A DNA stretch of 41,912 nt from Bacillota bacterium. Its GTDB lineage: Bacteria; Bacillota; Sulfobacillia; JAJZYS01; JAJYTV01. Numbering within the stretch: the first letter of the stretch is position 1; every line of letters starts with the position of its first letter. This document shows, one piece after another, positions 1-6,744 of the stretch. The notes beneath the pieces were generated by a model. It was given only the letters and a program-made list of their open reading frames with translations. It did not search any database and was not told the origin of the DNA. The stretch spans positions 1 to 41,912 of the forward strand of contig JAJZAT010000026.1 of NCBI GenBank assembly GCA_021799275.1, in the 5' to 3' direction. Both the position numbers and the translations under genes were made by a program.

Positions 1-10
1 CAGTCCTGCG

Positions 11-104
11 GCTTCAGGTGGCTTCAGCCACTGGTCTTCCAGCAGGCTTTAGCCTGAACCGCGACTTTCAGTCGCCGAAGAAACCCACCGGCTTTAGCCG
101 GTGG
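11..104. repeat. Array of small hairpins with a common loop
   Basis: Four short inverted repeats follow one another: GTGGC-TTCA-GCCAC (18-31), CAGGC-TTTA-GCCTG (43-56), GCGAC-TTTCA-GTCGC (61-75) and CCACCGGC-TTTA-GCCGGTGG (85-104). The loops are nearly identical while the stems differ and stay fully paired, so the structure rather than the stem sequence is kept. The array probably continues to the left of the window. It lies just past the truncated end of a transposase reading frame. Its function is unknown. Confidence 0.75.
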
Positions 105-287
105 CCGGTTTAGTTTGGCAAGGCCGCAGAAGGTATGGAGCTCAAACCCGAAGGAAACGCCGAGGCGGCTGTTCACTCGCTCCACGGCAGTGCGCCCCTT
201 GTAGAGCCGCTTCCAGGTATAGCTTGAACGGTCGATCGGTGGGAAGGTCCGCTGGCTAGGGACAACCCTAACTTCGAGACATTGCAC
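24..287 (-). pseudogene. Truncated DDE transposase, C-terminal remnant
   Basis: The reading frame ends in a segment typical of IS4/IS5-type DDE transposases: residues about 28-42 read YKGRTAVERVNSRLG, which holds the conserved Y-x2-R-x3-E part of the C-terminal catalytic motif. Only about 50 residues look like transposase. The catalytic aspartates and the N-terminal domain are missing, and the frame then runs without a stop through the hairpin array, giving a meaningless tail. I read it as a dead IS fragment. No terminal inverted repeats were identified, so the family is not certain. Confidence 0.6.
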
Positions 288-310
288 TATTATGGATGCA
301 GATGTACACT
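282..310 (+). promoter_or_regulatory. Promoter of the c-di-GMP riboswitch transcript
   Basis: A -35 box TTGCAC (282-287) and a -10 box TACACT (305-310) are separated by exactly 17 bp. The predicted start, near 317, lies just ahead of the GEMM aptamer. The -35 box overlaps the start of the transposase remnant. Confidence 0.5.
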
Positions 311-330
311 CCTGACAGATTCCCCCCTTG

Positions 331-410
331 ACTCAGGCAAACTCGGCGAAAGCCGGGGACGCAAAGCCACGGGCCTACGCCTTCACGGGTATGGCAGCCG
401 GGTTGCCGAC
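331..410 (+). ncRNA. c-di-GMP-I (GEMM-I) riboswitch aptamer
   Basis: The sequence carries the GEMM-I hallmarks in order: AGGCAAAC, a GAAA-capped hairpin (CGGCGAAAGCCG), the invariant block GGGACGCAAAGCC, CGGGCCTAC, and the tetraloop-receptor side ending GGCAGCCGGGTTGCCG. It is preceded by a well-spaced promoter and followed after about 20 nt by an intrinsic terminator, so control is probably by transcription termination. No recognisable gene follows: the next credible CDS starts at 889. A short open frame over the aptamer (328-573) is a by-product of the RNA sequence. Confidence 0.9.
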
Positions 411-428
411 GCGGGGCAGGGTCAAAGA

Positions 429-455
429 CCTTCGCCGGTTCGGCGGGGGTTTTCG
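429..455 (+). terminator. Intrinsic terminator of the GEMM riboswitch
   Basis: CCTTCGCCG pairs with CGGCGGGGG (two G-T wobbles) around a GTT loop, followed directly by TTTTCGTGTT. Position and form fit the expression platform of the riboswitch at 331-410. Between here and 889 I see no supported gene; the short open frames have no ribosome binding site and no recognisable product. Confidence 0.6.
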
Positions 456-888
456 TGTTATTCGAGCATTTGGAGGCTTGGTCGTCAAACAGCCCGTGGC
501 CCGCGTGTCGGCGTTGGGACTCCCCCAGGGTTCTACCGCTGCCGCTCCCAAAGCGATGATGCATGCCCTCTGAGCGCATGAAGTTGGGGTAGGCCCCAGG
601 GCCAATACGCAGCGTCCCAGTCCCGCAGATTCACCGCAGTGGCGGCCGCAAGGTGGAGGTTTGCTCAAGCCAACCGTCGTCGAACCGGCGACATGGCAGC
701 CGTATCGCGGAGCAGTATCATCGAGTGGAATACCTCGAAACCGAAAGCTTCAACTCTGCGAACGCCGTGCATCCAGATGAGCACATTGTGCACACAGCCT
801 TACCACTAGCGTTGTGTTCGGCGCAATGGCATGAAATAGGTCCTTGCCCAAGCGCCCTGGGGGCATCAAGCGAAAGGGAGCGACAAAG

Positions 889-2043
889 ATGGCGCAGTTC
901 GAAGACGCTATAGCGGGAAGCTATGATGACCTGGCTGGATTGCGCAGAAAGGTGCGCTTGTGGAACGTTGTGGGCATCGTCCTATTTCTCCTACCCGGGC
1001 CGGGATGGTTGCTTCTTTTCTTCCTATCGGTCCTCTTTGGCAGTCGGGTAAAGAAGATGCAGACCGAACTTAAGATACGCGAAGCTGGTCAGGAAGGCGA
1101 ACGAAAGACCCGAGCGATTTTTGAGAAACTTGACCAACGCTATTTTGTATTCTCGGACCTAACGATAGAAGTGGATGCCCAGCGTAGCCAGATTGATCAC
1201 ATCGTTGTCGGGCCAACAGGAGTGTTTGTGATTGAGACCAAAAATCTTAACGGTTATATCGAGGGCCAAGCCAGTGATCATCAGGTGGTACAGTATAAGG
1301 TCGGGCGCAAAGGCGGTGAATACCGGAAGCAGCTTTATAACCCTGTCCGTCAGGTAAGTACGCATGTCTACCGTGTAGCACAGTTACTCAAGAAACATGG
1401 CCTCAGAACATGGGTGACGGGCGTAGTATACTTTTCAAATCCGGACGCCGAGGTTGCGCTGGACGGTGGAGCGATCGCGGTGTTTTGCGCCGCGGACGAT
1501 GGTGAGGAACAGGTCTATGCCCTGATTGCTGGGGCCAGGGGCAATGTCTCGTCATCTGAAGTGCAGTCGATTGTCCGGTTAATCAGGTCGGCCAGGTTGG
1601 ATGGAAAGGATAACGGAACGGCCCCTCCCAGAAGCCGGCCAACACCTAGCCAAGCTAGGCCGAGACGTGGCTCCGTCGCGGACGCAAACTCCGACGACCT
1701 TGGAGACGAGGCGTTGCGTCAGCACCTATTGAACATCGCTGTGACATCCCTGGATGAGAATCAGTTAGTGTTGCAAGGGTTGTCGGCTGGCGAACTCGAG
1801 CAATTGGTCCTTGAACGGAATCTCCTCGATCAGGAGCACCTGAAGGAGATTGCCGAACGGATGCATGCTGAAGCGGACCAGACGCACCAACTCATGATGT
1901 CCGAGCACCAGGAGGCTATGTCGATGGCGGATCCTTACCTGCATCCAGGCATCGACACGGCCATCGACCATGATTATCACGGTATCCCGAACGGACTAGA
2001 CAACCCTGGCAACTTCAGCAGTGGAGACTTTGGCGGGCTGTGA
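889..2043 (+). CDS. NERD-domain membrane-anchored protein
   Basis: A protein of 384 aa. A hydrophobic segment at about residues 24-47 predicts one membrane anchor or hairpin. A NERD (nuclease-related) domain spans about 65-170, with the restriction-endonuclease-like core visible as QIDHIVVGPTGVFVIETKN, giving the D and E-x-K residues of that fold. The C-terminal half has a polar Pro/Arg/Ser linker, a helical segment and a Gly/Asn-rich tail. The start is ATG 889 with AAAGGGAG 8-9 bp upstream, in preference to an in-frame TTG at 844 without a site. NERD proteins are presumed nucleases or nucleic-acid-processing factors, and the substrate is unknown. GC and codon use are visibly lower than in the flanking genes, and transposase remnants lie on both sides, which suggests acquisition. 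Confidence 0.8.
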   Translation: MAQFEDAIAGSYDDLAGLRRKVRLWNVVGIVLFLLPGPGWLLLFFLSVLFGSRVKKMQTELKIREAGQEGERKTRAIFEKLDQRYFVFSDLTIEVDAQRSQIDHIVVGPTGVFVIETKNLNGYIEGQASDHQVVQYKVGRKGGEYRKQLYNPVRQVSTHVYRVAQLLKKHGLRTWVTGVVYFSNPDAEVALDGGAIAVFCAADDGEEQVYALIAGARGNVSSSEVQSIVRLIRSARLDGKDNGTAPPRSRPTPSQARPRRGSVADANSDDLGDEALRQHLLNIAVTSLDENQLVLQGLSAGELEQLVLERNLLDQEHLKEIAERMHAEADQTHQLMMSEHQEAMSMADPYLHPGIDTAIDHDYHGIPNGLDNPGNFSSGDFGGL

Positions 2044-2060
2044 GAGTGACCCTGGCTGGG

Positions 2061-2250
2061 GTGGTGTGAGCGCGGGACGTACTTCCCGTCGGAGCGCTCA
2101 CTGCGGACGATCTTGGCCTCGTCGATCGCGATCGCCATGCCCTGGACCCGGAGATAACTGCGATAGGATGAGTTGCGCAGAGATCCGACCCGGAGGGAGT
2201 CTTCTTCACCATCTCGCAACGGCACCTTCGACTGCGCGGTACTTGGCATA
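2061..2250 (-). pseudogene. Decayed IS1634-like transposase fragment
   Basis: On the minus strand, 2180 down to 2061 encodes YRSYLRVQGMAIAIDEAKI followed by SERSDGKYVPRS. This resembles the 'YRRYLxVxG...D(E)xKxxxxxxxDGKxVLRT' stretch of IS1634-type transposases. A possible continuation, AYAKYRAVEGAVARW, lies upstream in another frame, indicating a frameshift. There is no complete transposase and no identified terminal repeats. The family call rests on motif memory. The rest of the 2044-2395 gap holds nothing else I can support. Confidence 0.4.
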
Positions 2251-2395
2251 GGCCCATCGGCCCTGTAGTGAACCAATAGAATAGGAATAAATCTATGACG
2301 GAACGTACGTGATATGGTCTGGACCAGCCCTCCTGGTCGCGTGAACGTTGGTGTATGCTGGTCGCGGACCGGCACGGCTCGCGGGGGGAGACAGC

Positions 2396-3190
2396 TTGCG
2401 CCTAGTCGACGCGACCGGGGATGCGAGGCTCTGGCAACTGTCGCCGGCCCTGGCGGAGACGGTGGCCGTCGCGGTGGCGAGCGGCCGTGCGCCCGAAACC
2501 TTCGGGGTGCGCATGAACGCTCCGTACGTGCTGCTTGGCCCGCAGGACATGCGCCTGCCGCATCCCGAACGAGGCGTCGCTTGGCTGGAGGCGCAGGGCC
2601 TGCCGGTCTACGTCCGCGTTGGCGGCGGCTCGGCCGTTCTGTTGGACGAGAATTGCCTCAGTTTCTTCTGCGCGGTGCCTTGTCGTGACATCTCGCGCCT
2701 CGATAGGAACTTCCACGAGCTCACGCGCCCGGTGCGCCGGGCGCTGGCGACCCTTGGCACACCTGTCCGGTTCGGGCGGGCGCAGGGTTCCTACTGCGAA
2801 GGTCCGCAGGATCTCGTCACCGAGGGCGGGCGGAAGCTCCTCGGTGTTGCCCAGGCCTTGCGCCAGGGCTATGCGCTGGTCTCCGGCATGCTGCTCGTGC
2901 GGCAGGACCCTACGCGCACGACCGCCCTGCTGCAGGAGTTCTACCGCCGCTCCGGCAGCAATCGCGTGTTGCGGCCCGAGGCCGTGACATCGCTGAGCTT
3001 GGAGGCGGGGCGGGACATTCCGCTCGCGGAGGTGAAGAATGCGATCCTGCGTGAGGCGGCCGCGCTTGGCTGGGGCCCCGATCCATCGCCGCTGAGCGCC
3101 TGGGAGGACGATCTCGGGCAGCAGTTGCTGGGTATGCGGCGTTATCCTGCGCAGACACTTGCGCAGCCGCCGTTCATTCGTTCACTATAG
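2396..3190 (+). CDS. lipL: LipL-type octanoyl-[GcvH]:protein N-octanoyltransferase
   Basis: A 264 aa member of the biotin/lipoate protein ligase fold. LipL moves octanoyl groups from GcvH to the E2 subunits of 2-oxoacid dehydrogenases in Bacillota. Visible motifs are VRVGGGSAVLLDEN (about 73-86), GSYCEGPQDL with the likely acyl-accepting Cys134, and GGRKLLGVAQ with Lys147, which match the LipL/LipM arrangement better than ATP-dependent LplA. The start is TTG 2396, five bases after GGGGGGAG; an upstream in-frame GTG at 2348 lacks such a site. It stands alone, with the B12 riboswitch starting downstream. LipM or LplA remain possible. Confidence 0.7.
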   Translation: MRLVDATGDARLWQLSPALAETVAVAVASGRAPETFGVRMNAPYVLLGPQDMRLPHPERGVAWLEAQGLPVYVRVGGGSAVLLDENCLSFFCAVPCRDISRLDRNFHELTRPVRRALATLGTPVRFGRAQGSYCEGPQDLVTEGGRKLLGVAQALRQGYALVSGMLLVRQDPTRTTALLQEFYRRSGSNRVLRPEAVTSLSLEAGRDIPLAEVKNAILREAAALGWGPDPSPLSAWEDDLGQQLLGMRRYPAQTLAQPPFIRSL

Positions 3191-3214
3191 GATTTGGCAA
3201 CTGCATATTGCAGG

Positions 3215-3371
3215 GTTGCGGGTGCCCTCCCACGGGAGGGCGAAGAGGGAATCAGGTGAGAAGCCTGAGCGGTCCCGCCACTGTATGCGGCCGATGAGCG
3301 CCAAAGGAGCCACTGTCGAGAGACGGGAAGGCGGCGCGAGGACACCGCGAGCCAGGAGACCTGCCCGCGCC
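3215..3371 (+). ncRNA. Cobalamin riboswitch
   Basis: The cobalamin-element blocks appear in order: GGTGCCC near the 5' end, GGGAATCAGGTG, GCGGTCCCGCCACTGTA, the GAGCGCCAAAGGAGCCACTG region with CGAGAGACGGGAAGGCGGCG, and the B12 box GAGCCAGGAGACCTGCC (3349-3365). It lies about 115 nt upstream of a B12-type ABC importer, which is the expected target. Binding of adenosylcobalamin should lower expression. Flanking helices make the exact ends uncertain by some 10-20 nt. Confidence 0.92.
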
Positions 3372-3437
3372 ATGCCGGCGATCCTCCGGAGAAGAGGCCA
3401 CGCCGGAAGGCGGCGCAGCGCTGCCTTCTTGGGGGCC

Positions 3438-3462
3438 GCCCGGAGCAATCCGGGCGTTTCGC
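3438..3462 (+). terminator. Candidate terminator/expression platform of the B12 riboswitch
   Basis: GCCCGG-AGCAAT-CCGGGC forms a six-pair hairpin followed by GTTTCGCATTT, between the aptamer and btuF. The U-tract is imperfect, so the switch could also act on translation: AAAGGGAG (3473-3480) lies close by. Confidence 0.45.
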
Positions 3463-3487
3463 ATTTCCCGGGAAAGGGAGTGTCCCA

Positions 3488-4411
3488 ATGCGCCGCCTTG
3501 TCGGTCTGGCTGTCCTCACGTGCGCGGGTGCCCTGCTTGCAGCCGGTTGTGGCCAAGTCCCAACGGCCACGGGTCCGATCCACCTGACCGATGACATGGG
3601 CAAGCACCTCGCGCTCAAAGCCCCCGTCACCCGCATCGTGTCCCTTGGTCCCTCGAACACCCAGATCCTCCTGGCGCTCGGCCTCCGCAAGGACATCGTG
3701 GGCATCGACGACGAGAGCATCCAATACGATCCCGAACCGTACAGTCGCGAGGCCAAGGGGCTGACGGTCGTCGGCGATTCGTACACGGGCCTCAACGTCG
3801 AGAAGATCGCCGCGCTGCACCCGCAGCTCGTCCTGGCCATGCAGGGCGTCAAGAACATCTCCGAGGTCGAGGCGCTTCACCTGAAGGTTGCGACGCTCGA
3901 CCCGAGCAGCGTTCAGGGCATCTATAAGGACATCGCGTTTGTCGGCAGGGCCACGGGCCGGTCGGCCAAGGCAGCGGCGCTCATCGCCTCGATGAAGTCC
4001 CAGCTCCGGGCCATCGCCGACGCCGTGCGCAAGCTCAGCCATCCCAAGGTCTTTGTCGAACTCGATCCTACGCAGTATTACACCGCCGGTCCCGGCAGCT
4101 TCCTCGACGGGCTGATCAAGATGGCGGGAGGCGCCAACATCGCGGACAAGGTGACCACCGAGCAATACCCGGCCCTCTCCAGCGAGACCATCATCGCGCA
4201 GGACCCGCAGGTGATCGTGCTGCTCGACACCCCTTACGCGAGCGCCAAGACGGTCGCGGCGAGGCCCGGCTGGTCCGAGATCTCCGCGGTGCGCCACGGG
4301 CGCGTCGAGCAGAACATCGATTCGAACCTCCTGTCCGAGCCGGCTCCCGCCATCGTGCAGGGCGTCAGGGAACTCGCGCAGGACCTCCACCCAGGGCACC
4401 GCATCCCATGA
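3488..4411 (+). CDS. btuF: Cobalamin ABC transporter substrate-binding lipoprotein
   Basis: A 307 aa class III periplasmic-binding-type protein. The N terminus has a basic start, a hydrophobic core and the lipobox LLAAGC with Cys21, so it should be a membrane-anchored lipoprotein on the outer face of the cell. The segment TRIVSLGPSNTQILLALG (about 49-66) and the 'GLNVEKIAALHPQLVLA' region are typical of BtuF/FecB-like receptors. ATG 3488 follows AAAGGGAG at 7 bp. It overlaps btuC by 4 bp and sits behind a cobalamin riboswitch, which makes corrinoid rather than siderophore the likely ligand. Confidence 0.88.
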   Translation: MRRLVGLAVLTCAGALLAAGCGQVPTATGPIHLTDDMGKHLALKAPVTRIVSLGPSNTQILLALGLRKDIVGIDDESIQYDPEPYSREAKGLTVVGDSYTGLNVEKIAALHPQLVLAMQGVKNISEVEALHLKVATLDPSSVQGIYKDIAFVGRATGRSAKAAALIASMKSQLRAIADAVRKLSHPKVFVELDPTQYYTAGPGSFLDGLIKMAGGANIADKVTTEQYPALSSETIIAQDPQVIVLLDTPYASAKTVAARPGWSEISAVRHGRVEQNIDSNLLSEPAPAIVQGVRELAQDLHPGHRIP

Positions 4412-5403
4412 CCGCACGGCTCACGGGCACGCGCCCGCGCGGCATCCTGCTTCTCGGCCTGCTGGCCCTGGAGATGCTGGCGGCCGTGCTTGTGGGCCCG
4501 ACGGGCATCGCACCTGGCACGGTGCTGCAGAGCCTTGCGCATCCCGAATCCAGCAGCGTCGTGGCGGCGATCGTCTGGCAGGTGCGATTGCCGCGGATCA
4601 TCGGCGCCGCACTCGTGGGGGCGGCGCTCGGCCTCTCGGGGACGATCCTCCAGGCGCTCCTGCGGAACCCTTTGGCGGATCCTTATCTGATCGGCACGTC
4701 CGCCGGGGCGGGACTCGGGGCGACGGTGGTCGAGATCTGGCTGCCGCAGTTCGGCCTCATGCCGGTCGGCGCTTTCGCCGGAGCGGCGCTCGCGGTGCTG
4801 GCCGCGTCCTCCGCCTCGCGCATGCGCGGCGCGGGCAGCGTCACGATCGTGCTGGTCGGCTACGCGCTCTCTGTGATTCTGGGCGCCGTCAGTTCGCTTC
4901 TCCTGGCCTTCGACCATACGGCGCTGCTCTCCGTATATTTCTGGTTTCTCGGTGGTCTGGGCGGCGTGACGTGGGGACAGATCCTGACCCTCGCCGTGGT
5001 GCTCGCCGTCGGTCTCGCGCTCGGCGTCTACCATCGCCGCGAACTCGACGCCCTGGCGATGGGCGAGTCGCAGGCGTATTACCTGGGTGTCGACGTGCAG
5101 CGCACGCGCATCGTGCTGCTCCTGCTGGCGGGACTCACGACCGCGGTGGCGGTCGCGGCCTCGGGCCTCATAGGTTTCGTCGGTCTCGTGGCGCCGCACG
5201 TCGCGCGCCGCCTCTTTGGCGCCGCCCATGACCGCTCGCTGCTGGCGAGCGCCGCGGGAGGCGCAGGCTTTCTCGTGCTCGCCGACACCGTCGCCCGTTC
5301 CATGCCGTTCGGCGAGGTGCCGGTCGGCATCATCACCGCCCTGATCGGCGGGCCGTTCTTCATCTGGCTGATCCTGCACACGGACAGGCGGCACAGCCCA
5401 TGA
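4408..5403 (+). CDS. btuC: Cobalamin ABC transporter permease
   Basis: A 331 aa FecCD/BtuC-family permease with about ten hydrophobic segments. Diagnostic stretches are RLPRIIGAALVGAALGLSG (about 63-81), LRNPLADPYLIGTSAGAG after it, and GLIGFVGLVAPHVARRLFG near residue 255, the coupling-helix region that contacts the ATPase. The start overlaps the btuF stop (ATGA) and the stop overlaps btuD (ATGA), so the three are translationally coupled. It forms the membrane channel of the importer under the upstream B12 riboswitch. Confidence 0.88.
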   Translation: MTARLTGTRPRGILLLGLLALEMLAAVLVGPTGIAPGTVLQSLAHPESSSVVAAIVWQVRLPRIIGAALVGAALGLSGTILQALLRNPLADPYLIGTSAGAGLGATVVEIWLPQFGLMPVGAFAGAALAVLAASSASRMRGAGSVTIVLVGYALSVILGAVSSLLLAFDHTALLSVYFWFLGGLGGVTWGQILTLAVVLAVGLALGVYHRRELDALAMGESQAYYLGVDVQRTRIVLLLLAGLTTAVAVAASGLIGFVGLVAPHVARRLFGAAHDRSLLASAAGGAGFLVLADTVARSMPFGEVPVGIITALIGGPFFIWLILHTDRRHSP

Positions 5404-6182
5404 CCATCGCGGCGCAGGACGTGCGCTTCGCCTATGGGCAGCGGACAGTGCTCGGCAACGTGAGCCTTGGCGTTACGGGACCGGGGCTCATGGCGCTCTG
5501 CGGCCCGAACGGGGCGGGCAAGAGCACGCTTCTGCATGTGCTCGCGGGCAGGCTGCGGCCCCAGGCGGGCAGTGTCACGCTCGACGGGTCTCCGATCGGC
5601 GACCTCAAGCCAGCCGAACGCGCGCGTCGCGTCGCGGTCGTGCCGCAGACCGTTGGCCAGGCCTTCGACCTGACGGTGGAGGACCTCGTCACCCTCGGCC
5701 GCCTGCATCGGTTGAGCGTGCGGGACCGCCTGCTGCTCAGGTCCATGTCGCCGGAGGACGAGGCGGCGGTCTCGGCGGCGCTGCAGGCGGTCGACATCGA
5801 AAGCCTGCGCCAAAGGCGCCTTTCGCAGCTCTCGGGCGGCGAGCAGGCCCGCGCCATGATCGCCACGGCCCTGGCCCAGCAGGCGGACCACCTGCTGCTC
5901 GATGAGCCGACGGCGCATCTCGACCCCGCCTTCCGGCGGGACATCCTCGAGATTCTCGCGCGGCTGGCCGTCAGCGGCCGGACCGTGCTGATCGTGCTGC
6001 ACGATTTGATGCTCGCGGGGCTCTACGCCGACAAGGTCGCCTTGCTGGCGGGAGGCCGTCTGGAGGCGACCGGCCCGGTAGAGGACGTCCTGACGGAAGG
6101 GAACCTCACATCCGTGTTCCGAACGCCGCTGCGGGTGGAACGGCACCCGGCGAGCGGGCGCCCTCTGGTCTTGCCGGGCTGA
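5400..6182 (+). CDS. btuD: Cobalamin ABC transporter ATP-binding protein
   Basis: A 260 aa ABC ATPase. Walker A is GPNGAGKST (about 38-46), the Q-loop lies around VVPQTVGQAF, the signature is LSGGEQARAMIATALAQ, Walker B is HLLLDEPTAHLD, and the switch histidine is in VLHDLMLAG. It energises the BtuC-type permease encoded immediately upstream. It is the last gene of the riboswitch-controlled unit; a weak hairpin GCGGT-GCCT-ACCGC follows the stop. Confidence 0.88.
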   Translation: MTIAAQDVRFAYGQRTVLGNVSLGVTGPGLMALCGPNGAGKSTLLHVLAGRLRPQAGSVTLDGSPIGDLKPAERARRVAVVPQTVGQAFDLTVEDLVTLGRLHRLSVRDRLLLRSMSPEDEAAVSAALQAVDIESLRQRRLSQLSGGEQARAMIATALAQQADHLLLDEPTAHLDPAFRRDILEILARLAVSGRTVLIVLHDLMLAGLYADKVALLAGGRLEATGPVEDVLTEGNLTSVFRTPLRVERHPASGRPLVLPG

Positions 6183-6263
6183 CGCGCGGTGCCTACCGCA
6201 CGTATTGGACGCACGAGCTGGCCCCTGCGATGAGAAAGTCGGCCAGGCGATCTGCGAGCCCGG

Positions 6264-6395
6264 TCAGGGAATGATCACTAGCACGACGTAGCCCGTCGGC
6301 TTCGGGAGCGTGCCAACCCGCCCAACGCCGGTCAGCCCTGCGGCCCGAACCGCCTCCTCGGCCCAGGAGGCGGCGTTGCGCGAGCGGTCCGGAAC
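6264..6395 (-). pseudogene. Possible C-terminal gene remnant
   Basis: A 44-codon minus-strand frame ending at a TGA (6266-6264) contains SWAEEAVRAAGLTGVG followed by RVGTLPKPTGYVVLVIIP. About 85 percent of its third codon positions are G or C, like the real genes here, whereas codons further upstream lose that bias. There is no start codon; the upstream part would run across the trp promoter. I read it as the tail of a lost gene. Family not recognised. Confidence 0.3.
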
Positions 6396-6416
6396 ATGAG
6401 TGGATGCATTTCGCCG

Positions 6417-6445
6417 TTGACAGGAGTCGCCGGGCGGCGTAGGAT
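6417..6445 (+). promoter_or_regulatory. Promoter of the trp-aro operon
   Basis: A perfect -35 box TTGACA (6417-6422) and the -10 box TAGGAT (6440-6445) are separated by 17 bp. Transcription would start near 6452, at the 5' end of the T-box leader. Confidence 0.75.
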
Positions 6446-6451
6446 GTGCGC

Positions 6452-6722
6452 AATAGCGCAGGGCGATGCGCGGGCGGAGTACTGGTGGACCGCTGCAAAG
6501 AGAGCCGGCGAGGGTGAGAGTCCGGCCAGCGGAAAGCTGAGGAATGGGCCTGCAAGCTGCGGACCGAATGGCCTTAGGGCCGAGTAGGCTCCGCCGGGAC
6601 CTCCCCGTTATCTGGAGGGCGGTATCGGACCTTTGTTCCCGTACCGGCAGAGTGGGCCTCGGCCAATTGGGGTGGCACCGCGGAAGTTGCTTCCGTCCCG
6701 ATCAGGACGGAGGCTTTTTTGT
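6452..6722 (+). ncRNA. Tryptophan T-box leader
   Basis: Stem I is visible: CCGCTG (6490-6495) pairs with CAGCGG (6527-6532), with the AGAGAG bulge and the GGTGAGAG apical loop between them. The probable specifier codon is TGG at 6545-6547, just before the helix closed by GCCTGC, and matches tRNA-Trp. The antiterminator T-box GGGTGGCACCGCGG is at 6670-6683. The leader ends in a terminator just before trpE. Uncharged tRNA-Trp should stabilise the antiterminator and turn on the operon. A second in-frame-looking TGG at 6569 is a weaker specifier candidate. Confidence 0.9.
6690..6722 (+). terminator. T-box terminator hairpin
   Basis: CTTCCGTCC (6690-6698) pairs with GGACGGAGG (6705-6713) around CGATCA, followed by a run of T from 6715. 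It is the regulated terminator of the T-box leader. Confidence 0.9.
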
Positions 6723-6744
6723 TGTTGCTGGGAGGGTTGGCCCC

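Noticed and set aside
328-573. An 81-residue open frame across the GEMM aptamer and terminator
   Set aside because: It lies over conserved RNA sequence, has no ribosome binding site, and its residues simply translate the aptamer.
6193-6555. A 120-residue minus-strand frame over the trp promoter and T-box
   Set aside because: It crosses the T-box leader and lacks local codon bias; another frame there (6264-6395) is the better coding candidate.
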